Origin: Segatella copri
GTDB taxonomy: Bacteria > Bacteroidota > Bacteroidia > Bacteroidales > Bacteroidaceae
DNA: 26,940 nucleotides
Direction: 5' to 3'
NCBI RefSeq assembly: GCF_019127135.1
Contig: NZ_JAHOEA010000047.1
Span: forward strand, 1-26,940
How positions within the stretch are numbered: position 1 is the first letter of the stretch; each line of letters opens with the position of its first letter. Under the pieces are notes generated by a model. The model was given only the letters and a program-made list of their open reading frames with translations. It ran no database searches and had not been told where the DNA came from. Of the stretch, positions 23,893-26,940 are shown in pieces. The position numbers were made by a program, and so were the translations under genes.

Positions 23893-24111
23893 TTATTTAA
23901 AGAACCTGTTGAGCTGTTTGGTGGCTTTGTCAAACTGCTTAGCTGGCAGACGGTAGTTTTTTACTGGATTCATGTGAGCATCATAAACATCCAGGGCACC
24001 GTCGGCTGTCTTCTCCAGGATGGTATCGTTGTTGATGATGAAGGCATAGTTCAGATTGCTGCCTACTACATGCCACAGTCTAGGCATCTTATCCATCATT
24101 ATTCTGCCCAT
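23893..24111 (-). CDS. Unrecognised short protein, possibly a remnant
   Basis: A 72-residue frame starting MGRIMMDKMPRLWHVVGSNL and ending KQLNRFFK. It has no signal peptide or membrane segment and alternates hydrophobic and polar residues (NYAFIINNDTILEK) like a small beta-rich domain. I do not recognise the family. The frame remains open for 12 codons upstream of the chosen Met (reading NGPADYSMGRIMM) to a stop at about 24146, and no good start or promoter is present, so it may be the C-terminal end of a decayed gene. It ends next to a good terminator, which favours it being, or having been, expressed. It is 52 bp downstream of the GT90 gene on the same strand. Confidence 0.4.
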   Translation of the reverse strand: MGRIMMDKMPRLWHVVGSNLNYAFIINNDTILEKTADGALDVYDAHMNPVKNYRLPAKQFDKATKQLNRFFK

Positions 24112-24163
24112 CGAATAATCGGCAGGACCGTTCTTTCATAATTGATAGAATCCTTTCTAGACA

Positions 24164-25150
24164 TTAATCCTTAGATTTTAACAGAGAAAAATACTTATCC
24201 AGAACCATCAGCGAGATGATATCCTCACGCTGCTTATCCTTGAATTGCTCTACATATTCGTGAGCGTGGTTGATGATAGCTTGCGCTTCATCAGGATGAG
24301 CAGTATAATAGTCCATCTTTTCCTCAAGATCAGAGAAATCAGGCTTTACTTCTATATAATGATAGTCTGGCTTCAGAGTTCCTTCCATAAACCAAGTTTC
24401 ATAATATGGCTTAGGCATCACGGCGATGGAATTGGAAGACATAATCCATTTCAGATTGCTTGCCACGTCATTTCCCTCCAGCGCCATCACGTATTTGTAT
24501 TTCAGATGGTCGTAGATGGAAATCTTGTCGCTCTTCCATTCTGGCTTAATCAGATCTATGGTTCCGATATCGAAGCGAGGATTTCCGAAAAACTTCTCTA
24601 CAAATTGTACACGGATGTCCTTGCAGGCTATTTTCCCTCTGAAGATAGCCTGGTCTTTTTTTTCTGCAAACGAAAGCTTATCCTTCACGAAGATAAAATG
24701 GCGTACCTTGTCCATCTTAAGCAATACGGAGTTCTGGTTTTCTCCATGAATTGGGCGGCTTTTTACAATGGTAGGAATATCTTCCACATACGTGATGTCA
24801 CCAGGGAGGAGATTCCATTTGTTATTGCCGTCAAAACAGCGGGCATATTCCAAAGTATCCAGATAATATACCTTCTGGCGGGTCATCGGCTGTTCTGCAA
24901 CTTTAACAGCTTTCTTTTCCCATAAATCTTTGTTGAGAAGGATATTATCTTCTGTAAGCTTGTTGTAGTAGTTTACCCGGTTTAGGATATAATCGTAGTC
25001 TTTGCGTTTCTTGGCTTTGTCAAGTAAATGCTGCCCCCTCCATATCAAGATGCAGGCAGGTGTATACAGACGAGCGTATTCCTTGATGTAATACCAGGGT
25101 TTGCTGTTTTTTCCGCTATGGAATTTATATTTCAATTTTTGAATATTCAT
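24164..25150 (-). CDS. Glycosyltransferase family 90 (LpsA/CAP10-like)
   Basis: A 328-residue glycosyltransferase without signal peptide or membrane helices, so it should act in the cytoplasm. GT90 hallmarks are present: FRG at residues 170-172 followed by a basic segment, then LKYKYVMALEGNDVASNLKW at 216-235, which is the donor-binding core, a Tyr-x-x-Trp at 250-253, and LKPDYHYIEVKPDFSDL at 259-275. Bacterial members are often called lipopolysaccharide core or O-antigen glycosyltransferases. Length fits bacterial members. It is not in an obvious polysaccharide operon here, being flanked by an ATPase remnant and an AlbA_2 gene, which suits a recently acquired island. Confidence 0.9.
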   Translation of the reverse strand: MNIQKLKYKFHSGKNSKPWYYIKEYARLYTPACILIWRGQHLLDKAKKRKDYDYILNRVNYYNKLTEDNILLNKDLWEKKAVKVAEQPMTRQKVYYLDTLEYARCFDGNNKWNLLPGDITYVEDIPTIVKSRPIHGENQNSVLLKMDKVRHFIFVKDKLSFAEKKDQAIFRGKIACKDIRVQFVEKFFGNPRFDIGTIDLIKPEWKSDKISIYDHLKYKYVMALEGNDVASNLKWIMSSNSIAVMPKPYYETWFMEGTLKPDYHYIEVKPDFSDLEEKMDYYTAHPDEAQAIINHAHEYVEQFKDKQREDIISLMVLDKYFSLLKSKD

Positions 25151-25195
25151 AGGATTTCTTTTTGTTTATGAAAACGATGATGATGTTAATGGGTA

Positions 25196-25227
25196 CAAAA
25201 ATACGAAATATACTTTAATCTTGCAAG
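25196..25227 (-). promoter_or_regulatory. Promoter of the GT90 gene
   Basis: On the minus strand, TATTTTTG (complement of 25196-25203) and CTTG (complement of 25224-25227) are 20 bp apart, about 46 bp before the start codon. Confidence 0.6.
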
Positions 25228-25282
25228 AAAATGGATAAAAAAAGCAAGTATCAATGAAGGAAGAAAGATAATCTTTCTAAAA

Positions 25283-25314
25283 TTTGGCGTTTCTGATAGT
25301 TTTTCGTATCTTTG
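25283..25314 (+). promoter_or_regulatory. Promoter of the AlbA_2 gene
   Basis: TTTG at 25283-25286 and TATCTTTG at 25307-25314 with a 20-bp spacer form a consensus Bacteroidetes promoter, 52 bp before the start codon. Confidence 0.8.
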
Positions 25315-25366
25315 CAACCTATGAGATACTAGGAAGGTATCTTGTTAAAGAATATAAAAGAATTGT

Positions 25367-26940
25367 ATGTTAGAAGTACGTGATAGATTAAACTTCGAGG
25401 ATTATCTGGATTCACTCTTGAATAGCGTAGAGAGTGATGACTTGGAGTTTAAAAGTGCTGCCGGTGGATTTCCTGGTAGCTTTTGGGATACTTACTCAGC
25501 CTTCGCCAATAGTGAAGGAGGAGTTATCGTGCTTGGAGTTATAGAAAGAAAAGGTAAGTTCTATATAGATAATCTATCTGATGAACAGATAGAGAAATAT
25601 ACCAAGGACTTTTGGAATAATGTGAATAATCGAGCTACGGTTAGTTGCAACCTGTTAAAAACAGAAGATGTCGTGGTAGAAGATTACAATGGTCACAAAC
25701 TTATGTTATTCTTTATTCCTCGTGCATCCAGAGAACAGCGTCCTGTTTATAGAACATCCCAGCCCTATAATGGTACTTTTAAGCGCAATCATGAAGGTGA
25801 TTATAAATGTACGGAGCGAGAAGTGCAGCGTATGTTTTCAGATGCGAATGTTTCTAATCCCGCTGATAGCCGCATTTTGAGAAATTATTCATTGAATGAT
25901 TTAGATATGGAGTCTGTTGCTCAATATCGACAATTATTTAAGTTAGCAAAGCCAGACCATCCTTGGTCTGTTTTGTCTGATTTTGAATTTCTTAAAAAGA
26001 TAGGTGCTTATCGTACTGATCGTGGAACGAAAGAAGAAGGTTTTACTGTGGCAGGAGTTTTGATGTTTGGTAAAGAAGATGCCATTACTGATAATGAATG
26101 TTGCCCCGACTTCTTTCCTGATTACCAAGAAAAGCTGTCAGATAATCCTGAGATACGATGGACCAATCGTATTTGTCCTGATGGAACTTGGGAGGCAAAT
26201 TTATTCCAATTCTATCTTCGTGTTCTTCCAAGATTATCAGCGGTCTTGCCAAAACCTTTCATCTTGGAGGGCAATACTCGTCGTGATGAAACTCCTGCGC
26301 ATGTGGCTGTTCGCGAAGCTCTGGTGAATTTTTGTATTCATACCGATTATTCGGAAAATGCAACAATGGTAGTGCGATTGTATAGCAATAAAATTGTTTT
26401 TACTAACCCGGGAACTCTGTTGGTTTCTAAAATGCAATATTATGGAGAAAGTGCTAGCGTATGTCGCAACAAGACTCTTCAAAAGATGTTTATGCTGATT
26501 GGCTCTGCCGAAAAAGCGGGAAGTGGAGTTGATAAGATATTGGCAGGTTGGCGATTTGCAAATTGGAGAGCACCTATGTTGAGAACATTAAGTCAGCCTG
26601 ACTTAGTGGAACTCACAATGATGATGGAGTCGATGATGGATGAAGGAACAAAGGATAGATTGGTTCGGATATTTGGAACAGAAGTTTTTTCTTTGGGACA
26701 TGAACGCCTGTTGACTCTTAATGCAGCTTGCACAGATGGATATATTACAAATGAGAACTTAAGGGTTGTCCTTAACCAGCATAAGGCAGAAGTCGCCGAT
26801 TTGTTGAAAGATATGTGTAAGCATAAATTGCTGGTTCAAGAGGGATATGGTAGAGGAACTAAGTATCGGTTGCCTATGACAGTTAAGGTTGCAAGTTCTG
26901 GCTCTAAGGTTGCAAGTTCTGGCTCTAAGGTTGCAAGTTC
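25367..26940 (+). CDS. AlbA_2 (Schlafen-type) DNA-binding and HATPase_c_4 protein, truncated by the window edge
   Basis: I translated this by hand from ATG 25367; the frame is open without a stop to the end of the window (524 codons). Residues about 20-135 are the AlbA_2 domain (ESDDLEFK at 22-29, SAFANSEGGVIVLGV at 44-58). A GHKL-type ATPase-like domain follows, with VREALVNFCIHTDYS at 315-329, TNPGTL near 348, and RNKTLQKMF then EKAGSGVDKI near 382-391. A winged-helix region comes next, and from residue 507 a heptapeptide repeat KVASSGS starts. Members are often annotated as putative transcriptional regulators or RecG-like, with no settled biochemical role. Only the extreme C-terminus is missing. 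It has its own promoter and is AT-richer than the core genes. Confidence 0.88.
   Translation, partial: MLEVRDRLNFEDYLDSLLNSVESDDLEFKSAAGGFPGSFWDTYSAFANSEGGVIVLGVIERKGKFYIDNLSDEQIEKYTKDFWNNVNNRATVSCNLLKTEDVVVEDYNGHKLMLFFIPRASREQRPVYRTSQPYNGTFKRNHEGDYKCTEREVQRMFSDANVSNPADSRILRNYSLNDLDMESVAQYRQLFKLAKPDHPWSVLSDFEFLKKIGAYRTDRGTKEEGFTVAGVLMFGKEDAITDNECCPDFFPDYQEKLSDNPEIRWTNRICPDGTWEANLFQFYLRVLPRLSAVLPKPFILEGNTRRDETPAHVAVREALVNFCIHTDYSENATMVVRLYSNKIVFTNPGTLLVSKMQYYGESASVCRNKTLQKMFMLIGSAEKAGSGVDKILAGWRFANWRAPMLRTLSQPDLVELTMMMESMMDEGTKDRLVRIFGTEVFSLGHERLLTLNAACTDGYITNENLRVVLNQHKAEVADLLKDMCKHKLLVQEGYGRGTKYRLPMTVKVASSGSKVASSGSKVAS
26885..26940 (+). repeat. 21-bp coding tandem repeat (KVASSGS), cut by the window edge
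   Basis: Two identical 21-bp units (26885-26905 and 26906-26926) and 14 bp of a third are seen. Each encodes Lys-Val-Ala-Ser-Ser-Gly-Ser in frame with the AlbA_2 gene. Identical DNA, not only identical protein, means recent expansion; the total copy number lies beyond the window. Confidence 0.9.

Overview
The window looks like a chromosomal segment of a gut or oral Bacteroidales bacterium, most likely Prevotella/Segatella. The evidence is protein-family content (DUF4294 protein, HHH/beta-barrel protein, M28 glutaminyl-cyclase type enzyme, tandem FKBPs), the near absence of purine-rich Shine-Dalgarno sites, and promoters of the Bacteroidetes type (TTTG, about 19-21 bp, then TAnnTTTG), which I could find before many genes. 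Species assignment is inference.

Layout: 5S rRNA and terminator at the end of an rRNA operon (71-227); RNase R on the minus strand (378-2675); a 326-bp divergent control region with a candidate Pho box; a Na/Pi cotransporter with a PhoU-like tail (3002-4723); a convergent sirtuin (4830-5528); three consecutive FKBP prolyl isomerases predicted for the cytoplasm, lipoprotein and periplasm (5703-8270); a 71-bp tandem repeat carrying promoter boxes; and a GH3 glycosidase lipoprotein (8629-11007). Then come an Lrp/AsnC regulator, a C26-M19 fusion peptidase and an M28/glutaminyl-cyclase-like enzyme (11198-14592), which may form a peptide-processing unit. A terminator, a four-unit 21-bp repeat and an opposing terminator follow.

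Next is an envelope block: DUF4294 protein (minus), an HHH plus beta-barrel protein, a GT2 polyprenyl-phosphate glycosyltransferase, a convergent ArnT-like GT-C transferase, and a divergent LTA-synthase-like phosphotransferase (20842-22803). GT2, GT-C and phosphotransferase together suggest lipid-linked sugar synthesis and modification of an envelope glycolipid or lipid A, but this is inference.

From about 22.8 kb the DNA is more AT-rich and accessory in character: operator-like palindromes, another promoter-bearing repeat, an N-terminally truncated ATPase, an unrecognised short ORF, a GT90 glycosyltransferase, and an AlbA_2/HATPase protein that runs off the right edge inside a heptapeptide repeat.

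I see no CRISPR array, tRNA, integrase, transposase or recognisable defence operon. The most unusual material is non-coding: a dispersed repeat family whose hairpins appear to covary, and several clustered perfect palindromes at promoters.
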